A stretch of DNA of 61,591 bases from Clostridia bacterium (GCA_009929695.1 RZZW01000015.1:1-61591); one strand, 5' to 3'; positions 40,953-50,478 are shown, counted from the stretch's first letter. The notes: generated by a model from the letters alone, not told the origin. Program-made: numbers and translations.

Positions 40953-42773
40953 ATGAAACAGGAAAATATCCGAAATATTGCCATTATTGCCCACGTTGAC
41001 CACGGCAAGACAACGCTTGTTGACCAAATGCTGAAACAGAGCGGCGCATTTCGCGAAAATCAGCAGGTAGCAGAGCGCGTAATGGACTCCGGCGACATAG
41101 AGCGTGAGCGCGGCATCACAATTCTTGCAAAAAACGCTTGCACATATTATGAGGGCGTTAAAATAAATATCGTCGACACCCCGGGACATGCTGACTTCGG
41201 CGGCGAGGTTGAGCGCGTTTTGAAGATGGTTAACGGCGTGCTTTTGCTCGTCGACGCAGCCGAGGGCTGCATGCCGCAGACACGTTTTGTTTTGCAAAAG
41301 GCTTTGCAGCAGAACCTGTCGCTCGTCATCGCTGTCAACAAAATTGACCGCCCCGACGCGCGCATTAAAGAAGTTATCGACGAGATACTTTTGCTTTTGA
41401 TGGATCTTGGCGCAACAGACGAGCAGCTCGACAGCCCGATGGTATTTTGCAGCGGACGCGCCGGCACAGCTAGCTACAGCCCCGACGTTGACGGCACAGA
41501 CTTCATTCCGCTGTTCAAGACCATTTTGCAGTACGTCAAATGCCCCGAGGGCAACCCCGAAGCGCCGATGTCACTGCTTTGCTCCAGCATCGACTACAAC
41601 GAATTTGTCGGACGCATCGGCATCGGACGCATTGAGAACGGCACTGTCAAGGTCGGTCAGGACGTATCCGTGTGCGACTATCACGACCGCGAGCTTTCAA
41701 AGCGCGGACGCATAACAGCACTTTACAGCTTTGAGGCAAACGGACGCGCGCCCATCGAAACCGCCTCTGCGGGCGACATCGTGGCTTTCAGCGGCATCAC
41801 GGACGTAAACATCGGCAACACAATCTGCGACACCTCGCTTGTTGAGCCGCTTCCGTTCATGAAAATCAACGACCCGACTGTCGAGATGACATTTGCCGTT
41901 AACGACAGCCCGTTTGCAGGACGCGAGGGCAAATTTGTCACAAGCCGCCAGATACGCGACCGCTTGCACAGAGAGCTTTTGAAGGACGTTGCGCTTAAAA
42001 TTGAGGACTCCTCAACAAGCGAGAGCTTCCGTGTAATGGGACGCGGCGAAATGCATCTTTCAATCCTCATCGAGACAATGCGCCGCGAGGGCTATGAGCT
42101 TCAGGTATCACCTCCCCACGTTCTCACACACGAGGAGGACGGCAAAAAGATGGAGCCTATGGAGGTCGTCGTCATCGACGTGCCGACAGATTATCAGGGC
42201 ACTGTCATTCAAAAGCTCGGCAGCCGCAAGGGCGACCTTGTGCAGATGAGCCCGCTCGGTTCAACACGTATGCGCATTGAGTTCCGCATGCCGTCACGCG
42301 GCTTGTTTGGCTATCGCAGCGAATTTTTGACAGATACGCACGGCGAGGGCATCATGAACACAATTTTCGACGGCTATTCAGAATGGCGCGGCGAAATTCA
42401 AGGGCGTAGCACAGGCAGCCTTGTCAGCTTTGAGACTGGCGACGCCGTTGCTTACGGCTTGTTTAACGCACAGCAGCGCGGAACGATGATTGTCGTCCCG
42501 GGCGACAAGGTGTATGCGGGCGAGGTCGTCGGCTACAGCCCCGCGGGCGAGGACATCACCGTCAACGTCTGCAAGACAAAGCACCTCACAAACACGCGCG
42601 CATCAGGCAGCGACGACGCTCTGCGCCTTGTGCCTGTGTCGAGATTCAGCCTTGAGGAAAGCCTTGAATTCCTTGCCGAGGACGAGCTGCTTGAGGTCAC
42701 ACCTAAAAATCTTCGTATTCGCAAGCGTATTCTTGACCATTCAATCCGCGCAAAAGCGGGCAAAAATAAGTAA
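40953..42773 (+). CDS. typA: translational GTPase TypA/BipA
   Basis: 606 residues. Ribosome-associated GTPase involved in 50S assembly and stress adaptation. G1 AHVDHGKTT (13-21), switch GITILAKNA, G3 DTPGHADFGGEVE, G4 AVNKIDRPDAR. EF-G-like domain II and III follow, and the TypA-specific C-terminal region (GLFGYRSEFLTDTHGEGIMN) is present. Length is typical. The gene is alone on the plus strand with its own strong promoter; PFK follows 74 bp later. Confidence 0.95.
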   Translation: MKQENIRNIAIIAHVDHGKTTLVDQMLKQSGAFRENQQVAERVMDSGDIERERGITILAKNACTYYEGVKINIVDTPGHADFGGEVERVLKMVNGVLLLVDAAEGCMPQTRFVLQKALQQNLSLVIAVNKIDRPDARIKEVIDEILLLLMDLGATDEQLDSPMVFCSGRAGTASYSPDVDGTDFIPLFKTILQYVKCPEGNPEAPMSLLCSSIDYNEFVGRIGIGRIENGTVKVGQDVSVCDYHDRELSKRGRITALYSFEANGRAPIETASAGDIVAFSGITDVNIGNTICDTSLVEPLPFMKINDPTVEMTFAVNDSPFAGREGKFVTSRQIRDRLHRELLKDVALKIEDSSTSESFRVMGRGEMHLSILIETMRREGYELQVSPPHVLTHEEDGKKMEPMEVVVIDVPTDYQGTVIQKLGSRKGDLVQMSPLGSTRMRIEFRMPSRGLFGYRSEFLTDTHGEGIMNTIFDGYSEWRGEIQGRSTGSLVSFETGDAVAYGLFNAQQRGTMIVVPGDKVYAGEVVGYSPAGEDITVNVCKTKHLTNTRASGSDDALRLVPVSRFSLEESLEFLAEDELLEVTPKNLRIRKRILDHSIRAKAGKNK

Positions 42774-42797
42774 TTTTATCGTTTTTACAAACGTAAA

Positions 42798-42826
42798 TCC
42801 CCGCGCCGCAAGGCACGGGGTTTTGT
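42798..42826 (+). terminator. weak hairpin between typA and PFK
   Basis: CCCCGCGCC-GCAA-GGCACGGGG followed by TTTTGTTG. A short hairpin that may partly separate the two transcripts. Confidence 0.55.
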
Positions 42827-42847
42827 TGAAAAAGAAGGAGAAAAAAT

Positions 42848-44065
42848 ATGCGCAATGTTATTGTTGGACAGAGCGGCGGGCCTACCGCGGCTATCAACGC
42901 GAGCCTTGTGGGCGTGTATGAAACCGCTCTATCACTCGGCTATGACAAGGTGTACGGCATGGAATACGGCATCGAGGGACTGCTTGACGAGAAGTATGTC
43001 GACCTTTCCGAGGTGCTTAACGGCGACATCGACATCGAGCTTTTGAAGCGCACGCCGTCGTCATTTCTCGGAAGCTGCCGCTTTAAGCTGCCTGTCATCG
43101 GCGAAAACGACAGTGTGTATGAAAAGCTGTTTGAGATTTTGAAAAAGCTCGATGTTTCGGCGTTCATCTATATCGGCGGCAACGACAGCATGGACACCAT
43201 CAGCAAAATGAGCGATTGGGCAAGCAAAACTAAAAGCCATATACGCTGCATCGGCGTGCCGAAAACCATCGACAACGACCTGCCTGTGACAGACCACACG
43301 CCCGGCTACGGCAGCGCGGCAAAGTACATCGGCACCGTTATGAAGGAAATTATTCTCGACAGCCTTGTTTACAACCTGCGCAGCGTGACAGTTGTTGAGG
43401 TCATGGGGCGCAACGCGGGCTGGCTGACAGCGGCTGCGGCGCTTGCAAAGGGCAGCGACTGCGACGGCGTAGATATGATTTGCCTGCCGGAGCGCACGTT
43501 TGACATAGACGCTTTTGTAGAGCGCGTGCGCGAGCTGCAAAACACAAAGGGCAACATTGTTGTTGCTGTCTCGGAGGGCGTAAAGCTTGCCGACGGGCGA
43601 TATGTGTGCGAGGTCGCCAACGAAAAAATGAGCGAGGACGTTTTCGGGCATAAAAATTTGACCGGCACAGCTAAGTTTTTGGCGGATGAAATTTCGCTCA
43701 AAATAGGCTGCAAAACCCGCGCGATTGAGCTTAACACATTGCAGCGCTGCTCGGCGCATATGTCGAGCCGCACGGATATCACAGAGGCCTACAACTGCGG
43801 CGGCGCGGCAGCTATGGCGGCTCACGATGACCGCAGCGGCGACATGGTGACACTGCACCGCATTTCGAGCAAGCCGTACCTTTGCGTGACAGAGCTTACA
43901 GATGTGCATAGCGTCGCCAACATGGAGAAGCTCGTGCCGGACGCATGGATAACCGAGGATGGCTTTGGCTTGACGGAAAAATTCACCGAATATGCCTACC
44001 CGCTCATTCAAGCGGAGCTGTCCCCTATTTTCATCGGCGGACTGCCTAAGCATATTGTGAGATAA
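42848..44065 (+). CDS. pfp: diphosphate-dependent 6-phosphofructokinase
   Basis: 405 residues. Phosphorylates fructose-6-phosphate in glycolysis. N-terminal GQSGGPTAAINASL. At 110-113 the loop is GGND; an Asp at its last position, where ATP enzymes have Gly, indicates PPi as donor. KTIDND (139-144) is also PPi-type. MGRNAGWL is the sugar-phosphate loop. GGND instead of the commoner GGDD is a small variation. SD AGAAGGAG. Confidence 0.88.
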   Translation: MRNVIVGQSGGPTAAINASLVGVYETALSLGYDKVYGMEYGIEGLLDEKYVDLSEVLNGDIDIELLKRTPSSFLGSCRFKLPVIGENDSVYEKLFEILKKLDVSAFIYIGGNDSMDTISKMSDWASKTKSHIRCIGVPKTIDNDLPVTDHTPGYGSAAKYIGTVMKEIILDSLVYNLRSVTVVEVMGRNAGWLTAAAALAKGSDCDGVDMICLPERTFDIDAFVERVRELQNTKGNIVVAVSEGVKLADGRYVCEVANEKMSEDVFGHKNLTGTAKFLADEISLKIGCKTRAIELNTLQRCSAHMSSRTDITEAYNCGGAAAMAAHDDRSGDMVTLHRISSKPYLCVTELTDVHSVANMEKLVPDAWITEDGFGLTEKFTEYAYPLIQAELSPIFIGGLPKHIVR

Positions 44066-44093
44066 AATTTGTAATTTTATGGCGGCGGATACG

Positions 44094-44190
44094 GTGTAGG
44101 GGCGGATATTATCCGTCCGAAAGCCGACCGTGTATACATCGCCGTAAATTTGTTCAAATCTGCGCGGGCGGATAATATCCGCCCCTACCG
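44094..44190. repeat. GTAGGGG-type palindromic repeat pair, copy 3
   Basis: TGTAGGGGCGGATATTATCC and, inverted, GGATAATATCCGCCCCTAC, about 45 bp apart. Downstream of PFK. Confidence 0.85.
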
Positions 44191-44247
44191 AGCTGTAATA
44201 TTTTACGTCTCTTGTAGGGCAACATTTCGCAAACTTACAAAAGCATA

Positions 44248-44288
44248 AATCCCCCTATCATTGCCATTAACAATGATAGGGGGATTTT
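44248..44288. terminator. shared terminator of PFK and the ricin-type lectin gene
   Basis: Perfect stem ATCCCCCTATCATTG/CAATGATAGGGGGAT around a 7-nt loop, followed by TTTT in both directions. Confidence 0.8.
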
Positions 44289-44299
44289 ATTGTGTAAAA

Positions 44300-45019
44300 T
44301 TATTTAGATGCTTTTGTTTTTGTCGGTTTCGCGGCGGCTTTGATGTCTGCTTTGATTTCCTTGACGACCTTTTCGGCTTTGGCTTCTGTCTTGGCAACGT
44401 CGGGTTTTACTGTTTTTACAGCTTCGACGGCTTTTGCTTCAACAGCTTTTTCTACTGTTTTGACGTCTTTTTCGACCTTTACCGTGTCGACTTTGACCGC
44501 TTCTTTAACCTTAGAAGTCACCGCTTTGACTGCCTTTTCGGCTTTGGCAACTGCTGTTTTAGCGGCTTGCTTTGCGGGGGCTTTTGTCTCTTTTACTTCT
44601 TTGAGATACCACACCTGTGCGTCGCCGTCACGATCTTCCCAAATTTGGAGACGCGCGCCGTTGGCTGAATAGCCGATTGTCTCAAATGGCTTGTCCGAGA
44701 GCTTTGAGCGGAATTTCACGCCCTTGGCTGTCTCTTCGACTGTCCAAAGCTGGTTGTCCTTGCCTATGTAGTCCCACTGGTGGAGCCATGTGCCGTTTTC
44801 TGCGCCGGACATCATTACGTCGAGTACCTTGCCTGTGAGCTTATTTTGAATTTTATACAAGCCCTCGGCCACTTCGACGATGAGCCACTTTTGGCTATCC
44901 TCTTTTGCGTTGTCCCAAAGCTGTACGGCTGCGCCATTATCAAAATTGAAATTTGCAACTTCAAGCACGCGACCGTCTTTGTCCGATATCGTATAAACTG
45001 TGTTACTTACCACTTTCAT
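44300..45019 (-). CDS. ricin-type beta-trefoil protein with Lys/Ala-rich H1-like tail
   Basis: 239 residues. The first 145 form a ricin-B-type beta-trefoil with three Q-x-W repeats (QKWLIVEV, QLWTVEE, QVWYLKEV). Residues 150-239 are almost only Lys, Ala, Val, Glu and Thr (KAEKAVKAVTSKVKEAVKV and on), like histone-H1-type bacterial DNA-binding tails. There is no signal peptide or membrane helix, so the protein is probably cytoplasmic, unlike most secreted ricin-type lectins. Strong promoter; SD AGGAGGC overlaps a palindrome. Ligand unknown. Confidence 0.75.
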   Translation of the reverse strand: MKVVSNTVYTISDKDGRVLEVANFNFDNGAAVQLWDNAKEDSQKWLIVEVAEGLYKIQNKLTGKVLDVMMSGAENGTWLHQWDYIGKDNQLWTVEETAKGVKFRSKLSDKPFETIGYSANGARLQIWEDRDGDAQVWYLKEVKETKAPAKQAAKTAVAKAEKAVKAVTSKVKEAVKVDTVKVEKDVKTVEKAVEAKAVEAVKTVKPDVAKTEAKAEKVVKEIKADIKAAAKPTKTKASK

Positions 45020-45030
45020 GATCGAGCCTC

Positions 45031-45076
45031 CTAGAATTATTACTTATAATTCTAGCAGCTTTATGCAAAATGTCAA
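45031..45076 (-). promoter_or_regulatory. promoter with operator-like palindrome for the ricin-type gene
   Basis: Minus-strand TTGACA (45076-45071), 16 bp, TAGAAT (45054-45049). A perfect 10-bp inverted repeat, CTAGAATTAT/ATAATTCTAG with 5-bp centre (45031-45055), covers the -10 box, the start site and the first bases of the SD. Its position over the promoter suggests a repressor operator. Confidence 0.65.
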
Positions 45077-45209
45077 TAATGCTTGGCTTTTTTCGCTCTT
45101 TTGCCTAATAAGGAATGATGAAAAGTGCTTGTTTTAGATGATATGCATGGAAAATCGTGTCGAATTTTCATTTTGTAAATATTCAAATTTTTGTCGCCAG
45201 TACCATTTT

Positions 45210-45306
45210 TCGGGACGGGAAACCCGTCCCTTACATTAACATTGACGGTGCGGCACAAAATGTGCAATTCATGCACACCTTGTAGGGGGGCGGTTTCCCG
45301 TCCCGA
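45210..45306. repeat. GTAGGGG-type palindromic repeat pair, copy 4
   Basis: CGGGACGGGAAACCCGTCCC and an inverted partner TTGTAGGGGGGCGGTTTCCC ending in CGTCCCG. Part of the 438-bp gap 45020-45457, which also holds the promoter above, a CCTCATC repeat and a terminator, and no gene. Confidence 0.8.
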
Positions 45307-45322
45307 AAGCTGCGCGCAAACT

Positions 45323-45374
45323 CACCTCATCCATCGCTCCTTCGTCGCGACACCTTCTCCTAAAGGAGAAGGCT
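45323..45374. repeat. palindromic repeat, CCTCATC..GTCGC family, copy 3 (partial)
   Basis: CACCTCATCCATCGCTCCTT, then CGTCGCGACACC and CTTCTCCTAAAGGAGAAG. It lacks the returning ATGAGGT end, so only half of the unit is present. Confidence 0.75.
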
Positions 45375-45410
45375 TTAGGGTTCGCGCGAAAAACGGCGTC
45401 TTGAACATAC

Positions 45411-45447
45411 AAAGGGTCTGCCGCTTTTTATGTGCGGCAGACCCTTA
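45411..45447 (-). terminator. terminator of the pseudo-VanY gene
   Basis: 11-bp stem AGGGTCTGCCGC/GCGGCAGACCCT just after the stop codon. Confidence 0.65.
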
Positions 45448-45457
45448 TTTATGTTAT

Positions 45458-48274
45458 TTAACCGGCTGCGAGCTGTGAGCCGTCGTCGGCGTTTTCGTTG
45501 GTGGGGACGCCTGTCGGATTTACTTGTGTGAGGTATTGCTCTAATGTCATGCCACTTGCCTTGATGCGCTGTGCTTCGACAACGCCGACAAAGCGATACT
45601 GCCACGGCATATAGCCAAAGCCTGTGGTGGCTTCGCCATTTGACGGATAGCGCTGAATGAAGCCGTATTCCGCCGCGTGGGCTGCCAGCCACTGGCCGGC
45701 TGTTGTGCTGTCAAAGCCGTCGTCGTACTTATCGCCGCCGGAGACATATAGGCCTATACCAAGACCTGTATTGTAGTCTGAACCGCCCGCAGGAGCTGCT
45801 GTTGTCGGGTTTGATGAGAACAGCGACTGCTGTTTTGCGTAGCTGCGGTAGCCTGTGTGAACAAGCAGATTTACTCCCTCAGCTTTGGCCGCGTCGAGCA
45901 TACTGTTGACAGCGCCTGTGATGCGTGAATCGACCTCACCGCCATAGCTTGTGGTGGCTGTGGACACCGAGAAGTCAGCGGAGAGAAGATTATCCTTATT
46001 CGCGAGAACCATATACCACGCGTCGCGCGGAATTGGGTCTACAGCAGGCTCTGCGGGCACTTCCGCCACGCTTGACGCAGTGTCGCCCGTGGATGCTGAC
46101 GGGTCCGTCACGACGCTCTGTGACACGCTGGCGGGCGTTGAGTTAGCCTTGCCCTTGCCGCCTGTCAGAGCATAAATAACTATGCCAATGATTGCCGCAA
46201 TGAGCACCACGAGCAATATAATGAGCGGAAGGTTGTTCTTTTTGCCGCCATTTCCGCCGCCTGATTTTGATTTTGTTCTTGAAGAACGGCGCGGGCGCTC
46301 GTAGTCGTCGTCATCGTCAACTGCACTGTATTCTCTTGCGCCGCGTGCTGACGGAGTGGCTATGTCGCCTGTCCCCTCGTCGTCCTCGCCTGTCCAGTCG
46401 CTGCTCTCAAACGGGTTTTGCGACTGTGCGGGCTGCTGATAACTCATTGCGTCGTCAACGACACCCTCATCGTAGGGCTGCTGATAGTCCGCGGGCTGAA
46501 TGTCGCTCAAGTCGCCCTCGACAAAGGTTGTGTTGTTGAAATCGACATTTTCAAAGCCGTCATTATTAAATGCGGCGGTGTTGTCAAAGCCTGCGTCAAA
46601 TGTCTCTGTGCCGTAGGTTGTGTTGTTGAAACCTGCGCCATCAAAAGCGCCGTTATCATAAACAGCGTCCTCAAAGTTTGAATTTTCAAAACCGGCATTA
46701 TCGAAGCCCGCTGCGTCAAAGCCTGCGCCGTCGAAGCCCGCATTATCAAAAGCATCTGTGCCAAACTGCACGCTCTGCGGCTGTGTGAAGGCGTCCGGCT
46801 GTGCTGAGGGCTGATATGCGTTTAAATCGTTTGCGTCAAAAACGCGGGTCGCAGAGGTGTCGGCGTCGAACACGCGCGTTGCAAAGGCGTCCGGCTGCGG
46901 TGTATAGCCGCCTGTTACGCCCATTGCGTCAGCCACGCCCGCCGCCACGTTTGCGACAGTTGTGTCGTCTGTGGCGCTGCTGTCAAAGAAGTCCTGCGCG
47001 GAGTAATCTGTGTAGGGCTGCTGTGTTTGAGCGCTGTCAAACAGGGACGTATCGATGCCTATATTTTCGCCTGTGAAGCTGAAATTATCCGAACCTGCGG
47101 GATAGGTATCTGTGTTTTCAAGCGTCGGCTGAACAACAGCGTCCTGTGTGACAGGCGCTGTGACAGGTGTGTCCGTCGGAGATTCGAGCACCGGCACGCC
47201 GTATTCCGTCTGCGGTTGCGGCGCGGGCTCGACCTGCTCGGGCTGCGGCTGCACCGCTGCGGGAGTTTCGTATTCAAGACCTGCCAAAGCCGCTGCTGCC
47301 GCAGCTTTTTTAGCTGCCGCTATCTTGGCGCGAGCCTCTTTAGTCTCGGTGACAGGGTTTGATATCGGGCCTGAAAACACCGGCTTATACTGGCGTTTTG
47401 ACTCGTAGGCATCGTTGTTTGACTGCATAGCCCCAGACTCCTGTTCTTCATATGCCTGCGGTTGCTCCTCTTGCGGGGTTGCCGCGGCGGGTGCTGCTGC
47501 CTCTACGGGCTTCGGCTGCTCGTCAAGCTGTGAGACGCCGAGCGCGTCGTCTGAGAAATTCTCGCGCTCAAACGCGTCAAAATCAAAGCCGGAGCTGCTC
47601 TTTTGACCGACTGTCGGCTGCGCATACAGCTCGTCCTGTGAGGGCTGTGGCGTCACAATGTCGATGGGCGCGGGCGTATTTGCGGGCAGCGGCGCTGAAT
47701 TTTTATCTGCGGCGGCGTCTGCCTCGTTAAACTCCTTTTCAAAGTCGAACAAAATCGGCTTGGGCGGCTCGGGCTTTGCCGGATTTGCCATAAATGACGG
47801 AATGTCAGGCGCATCGTCCTGCTTTGTCTCCGCCTGTTTTTTCGGCGCGGGCGCGGGCTTTTTTGCAGGCACGGGCACCGTCTGCTTCACAGCTTCGGCG
47901 GCGGCGTTGATGTTGATGTCAGTCATTGTGTCAAACAGCGGCATGGCATCAAAATTATTGAGGTCAAACTGCAAAGTCTCCTCGCTTGGCGCAGGCGCGG
48001 GCGCTGAATCTGCGCCAAACGCAGGGTCTGCGTCAAAAGTGCCGCCGACAAGGTTGTCGAAAATCGACGAGCCTATATCGCCCTTGCTTTGCACTTTTGT
48101 GTCAAGCTGAATATCGACAGATCCGTCGTCAGGCATGTCAAATGTATCAAGCGATGCAAATATGTCTTCTTCCGAAGCCGAAACGTTATCGTCAGCGCCG
48201 AAAAATGTCTCGGACACGTTATCCTGATTTTCGGCTTTGACATCATCGTCAGAGAAGAAAGTATTGATTGGCAT
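45458..48274 (-). CDS. large membrane protein with disordered N-terminus and inactive VanY-like domain
   Basis: 938 residues from ATG 48274 (MPINTFFSDDDVK), after GGGGGATTTTATAA. Residues 1-520 are disordered and rich in Pro, Ala, Gln, Asp. About 520-600 shows a five-residue period ending in Phe/Tyr (DNAGF, DGAGF, DAAGF, ENSNF), pentapeptide-like. One membrane helix (LPLIILLVVLIAAIIGIVIY) lies near 681-700, after a basic stretch. The outside domain (about 770-925) matches VanY/M15 D-Ala-D-Ala carboxypeptidases (TGYRSYAKQQSLF, RYPSNGEATTGFGYMPW). However, SxHxxGxxxD reads SDYNTGLGIG and EPWH reads MPWQ, so all zinc ligands and the catalytic Glu are lost. Likely a peptidoglycan-binding or structural pseudoenzyme. 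Confidence 0.75.
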   Translation of the reverse strand: MPINTFFSDDDVKAENQDNVSETFFGADDNVSASEEDIFASLDTFDMPDDGSVDIQLDTKVQSKGDIGSSIFDNLVGGTFDADPAFGADSAPAPAPSEETLQFDLNNFDAMPLFDTMTDININAAAEAVKQTVPVPAKKPAPAPKKQAETKQDDAPDIPSFMANPAKPEPPKPILFDFEKEFNEADAAADKNSAPLPANTPAPIDIVTPQPSQDELYAQPTVGQKSSSGFDFDAFERENFSDDALGVSQLDEQPKPVEAAAPAAATPQEEQPQAYEEQESGAMQSNNDAYESKRQYKPVFSGPISNPVTETKEARAKIAAAKKAAAAAALAGLEYETPAAVQPQPEQVEPAPQPQTEYGVPVLESPTDTPVTAPVTQDAVVQPTLENTDTYPAGSDNFSFTGENIGIDTSLFDSAQTQQPYTDYSAQDFFDSSATDDTTVANVAAGVADAMGVTGGYTPQPDAFATRVFDADTSATRVFDANDLNAYQPSAQPDAFTQPQSVQFGTDAFDNAGFDGAGFDAAGFDNAGFENSNFEDAVYDNGAFDGAGFNNTTYGTETFDAGFDNTAAFNNDGFENVDFNNTTFVEGDLSDIQPADYQQPYDEGVVDDAMSYQQPAQSQNPFESSDWTGEDDEGTGDIATPSARGAREYSAVDDDDDYERPRRSSRTKSKSGGGNGGKKNNLPLIILLVVLIAAIIGIVIYALTGGKGKANSTPASVSQSVVTDPSASTGDTASSVAEVPAEPAVDPIPRDAWYMVLANKDNLLSADFSVSTATTSYGGEVDSRITGAVNSMLDAAKAEGVNLLVHTGYRSYAKQQSLFSSNPTTAAPAGGSDYNTGLGIGLYVSGGDKYDDGFDSTTAGQWLAAHAAEYGFIQRYPSNGEATTGFGYMPWQYRFVGVVEAQRIKASGMTLEQYLTQVNPTGVPTNENADDGSQLAAG

Positions 48275-48488
48275 TTTATAAAATCCCCCTGTTTCCTGCC
48301 ATAAAAGGCTTTCAACGTATAATCTGCCCAATAGCGCAGGCATTACGGTACATATACTTTAATTATATTACCACATTACTACCTATTAAATCAAGTATTT
48401 GGTTACATTTAAGTAAATTTTAAAAAATTGCACCTTAAATATATATGTGCCAAAATGTTAATTATTTTTTAATTTTGCCATATTTCTA

Positions 48489-48517
48489 TTGCACTTTTTG
48501 TTATAATGAGTTATTAT
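48489..48517 (+). promoter_or_regulatory. promoter of htpG
   Basis: TTGCAC (48489-48494), 17-bp spacer, TATTAT (48512-48517), immediately before the CIRCE. Confidence 0.65.
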
Positions 48518-48520
48518 TAA

Positions 48521-48547
48521 TTAGCACTCGAAGATAATGAGTGCTAA
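48521..48547 (+). promoter_or_regulatory. CIRCE operator (HrcA binding site)
   Basis: Perfect TTAGCACTC-N9-GAGTGCTAA, 20 bp before the htpG start codon. HrcA binds it and represses heat-shock genes, usually groESL and dnaK. Here it would occupy the inferred start site and SD region of htpG. Confidence 0.95.
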
Positions 48548-48567
48548 TTAATTTGGAGGCGAAATTT

Positions 48568-50478
48568 ATGGCTGTTAAACAATTTAAAGCTGAGTCCAAA
48601 AGAATGATGGACATGATGATTAACTCGATATACACGCATAAAGAAATATTTTTGCGTGAGATTATCAGCAACTCAAGCGACGCGATTGACAAGCTGCATT
48701 TTAAAGGTCTCACCGATGACAGCGTCGGCATTGGCAGCGAGGATTTCTGCATAAGGCTTGCGCTTGACAAAGAAAACCGCACTATCACCGTTTCCGATAA
48801 CGGCATAGGCATGACAAAGGACGAGCTTGACCAAAACCTCGGCACTATTGCCAAAAGCGGCAGTCTCGATTTCAAAAAAGAAAACGCAGGCAGCGACGCG
48901 ACGGATATAATAGGTCAGTTCGGCGTTGGGTTCTACTCAGCTTTCATGGTTGCGGACAAGGTCACAGTGCGCACGCGCGCGTTTGGCTCTGACGAAGCAT
49001 GGCAGTGGGAGAGCAAGGGTGCTGACGGCTATACAATAGCCTCCTGCGACAAGGAGACAGTCGGCACAGACGTTATTATAGTTGTAAAAGCGAGCACAGA
49101 GGAAGATAATTACGACGAATATCTCGACACCTACCGTTTGCAGGGAATTATTAAGAAGTACTCTGATTATATCAGATACCCCATTAAAATGAATGTCGAA
49201 AAGAGCCGCATGGTCGAGGGAAGTGACAAAGACGCAGACGGCAAGGACAAAACGCCCGAATATGAGACATACATTGAGGAAGAAACCCTCAACAGCATGA
49301 TTCCGCTTTGGAAACGCGCCAAAAAGGACGTCACAGACGAGGAATACGCAGAATTTTATAAGGACAAATTTGGCGACTACACCGCGCCCGCAAAGGTTAT
49401 AAGCAGCAAAACAGAGGGCACGGCGACGTATAATGCTCTGCTCTTCATTCCGGGTCGTGCGCCGTATAATTATTACACAAAGGACTACGAAAAAGGCTTG
49501 CAGCTTTACGCGAGCGGCGTGCTTATAATGGAAAAATGCAGCGATTTGCTGCCTGATTACTACAGCTTTGTAAAGGGTCTTGTGGACAGTCAGGATTTGT
49601 CGCTGAATATAAGCCGCGAAATGCTTCAGCACGACAGCCAGCTTCGCCTTATCCGCCAGTCGCTCGAACGCAAAATCAAGAATGAGCTGACCTCTTGGAA
49701 AGAAAACGAACGCGAGAAGTACGAGGAATTTTTCAAAAACTTCGGCTTACAGCTCAAAATGGGCTGCTATCAAGACTATGGCATGAACAAGGACGCTTTG
49801 CAAGACTTGCTTTTGTTCCACAGCGCAAAGCTTGGCAAGCTTGTGACGCTTGCTGAATACGTTGAGGCAATGCCCGAAGAACAGAAATATATTTATTATG
49901 CGTCGGGCGAAAGCACAGATAAAATCGCGAAGCTGCCCGCCGCCGAGCGCGTGCTCGACAAGGGCTTTGACATGCTTATGCTGACGGACGACATCGACGA
50001 GTTCGTTTTGCAGATGCTGCGCAATTACAAAGAAAAAGAGTTCCGCAACGTTTCAAGCGGCGATTTGGGGCTTGAGACAGAGGAAGAAAAAGAGCAGGCA
50101 AAGGCGAAAAACGAGGAGAACAAGGACTTGTTTGACGCTGTTAAGAATGCGCTTGGCGACAAGGTGAGCGGCGTTGTGCTGTCGCAGAGGCTCAAAACTC
50201 ACCCTGTGTGCCTTTCAAGCGAGGGTGCGCTGTCAATTGAGATGGAAAAGGTGCTCAACAGCATGCCCAATGCCGAGCAGGTGGCATCGCAAAAGGTGCT
50301 TGAAATAAACGGCGAGCACAGCGTTTTTGCGTCGCTTAAAAAGGCGTTTGACGACAAGGACGACGAGAAGCTAAAGGCATACAGCGAGATTTTGTACGAG
50401 CAGGCAAGGCTGATTGAAGGGCTTTCAGTCGAGGACCCTGTTGCGTATGCGAATAATGTTTGCAAATTGATGGTATAA
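48568..50478 (+). CDS. htpG: chaperone HtpG (bacterial Hsp90)
   Basis: 636 residues from ATG 48568 ([17 protein letters not shown]), 8 bp after GGAGG; the 48541 ATG lies inside the CIRCE. GHKL ATPase domain: [35 protein letters not shown]. Middle domain with the catalytic-loop Arg in [12 protein letters not shown]-terminal dimerisation domain ends about 636. Under a perfect CIRCE, so it is predicted to be HrcA-controlled, in contrast to the CIRCE-independent htpG of Bacillus subtilis. Terminator follows. Confidence 0.95.
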   Translation: MAVKQFKAESKRMMDMMINSIYTHKEIFLREIISNSSDAIDKLHFKGLTDDSVGIGSEDFCIRLALDKENRTITVSDNGIGMTKDELDQNLGTIAKSGSLDFKKENAGSDATDIIGQFGVGFYSAFMVADKVTVRTRAFGSDEAWQWESKGADGYTIASCDKETVGTDVIIVVKASTEEDNYDEYLDTYRLQGIIKKYSDYIRYPIKMNVEKSRMVEGSDKDADGKDKTPEYETYIEEETLNSMIPLWKRAKKDVTDEEYAEFYKDKFGDYTAPAKVISSKTEGTATYNALLFIPGRAPYNYYTKDYEKGLQLYASGVLIMEKCSDLLPDYYSFVKGLVDSQDLSLNISREMLQHDSQLRLIRQSLERKIKNELTSWKENEREKYEEFFKNFGLQLKMGCYQDYGMNKDALQDLLLFHSAKLGKLVTLAEYVEAMPEEQKYIYYASGESTDKIAKLPAAERVLDKGFDMLMLTDDIDEFVLQMLRNYKEKEFRNVSSGDLGLETEEEKEQAKAKNEENKDLFDAVKNALGDKVSGVVLSQRLKTHPVCLSSEGALSIEMEKVLNSMPNAEQVASQKVLEINGEHSVFASLKKAFDDKDDEKLKAYSEILYEQARLIEGLSVEDPVAYANNVCKLMV

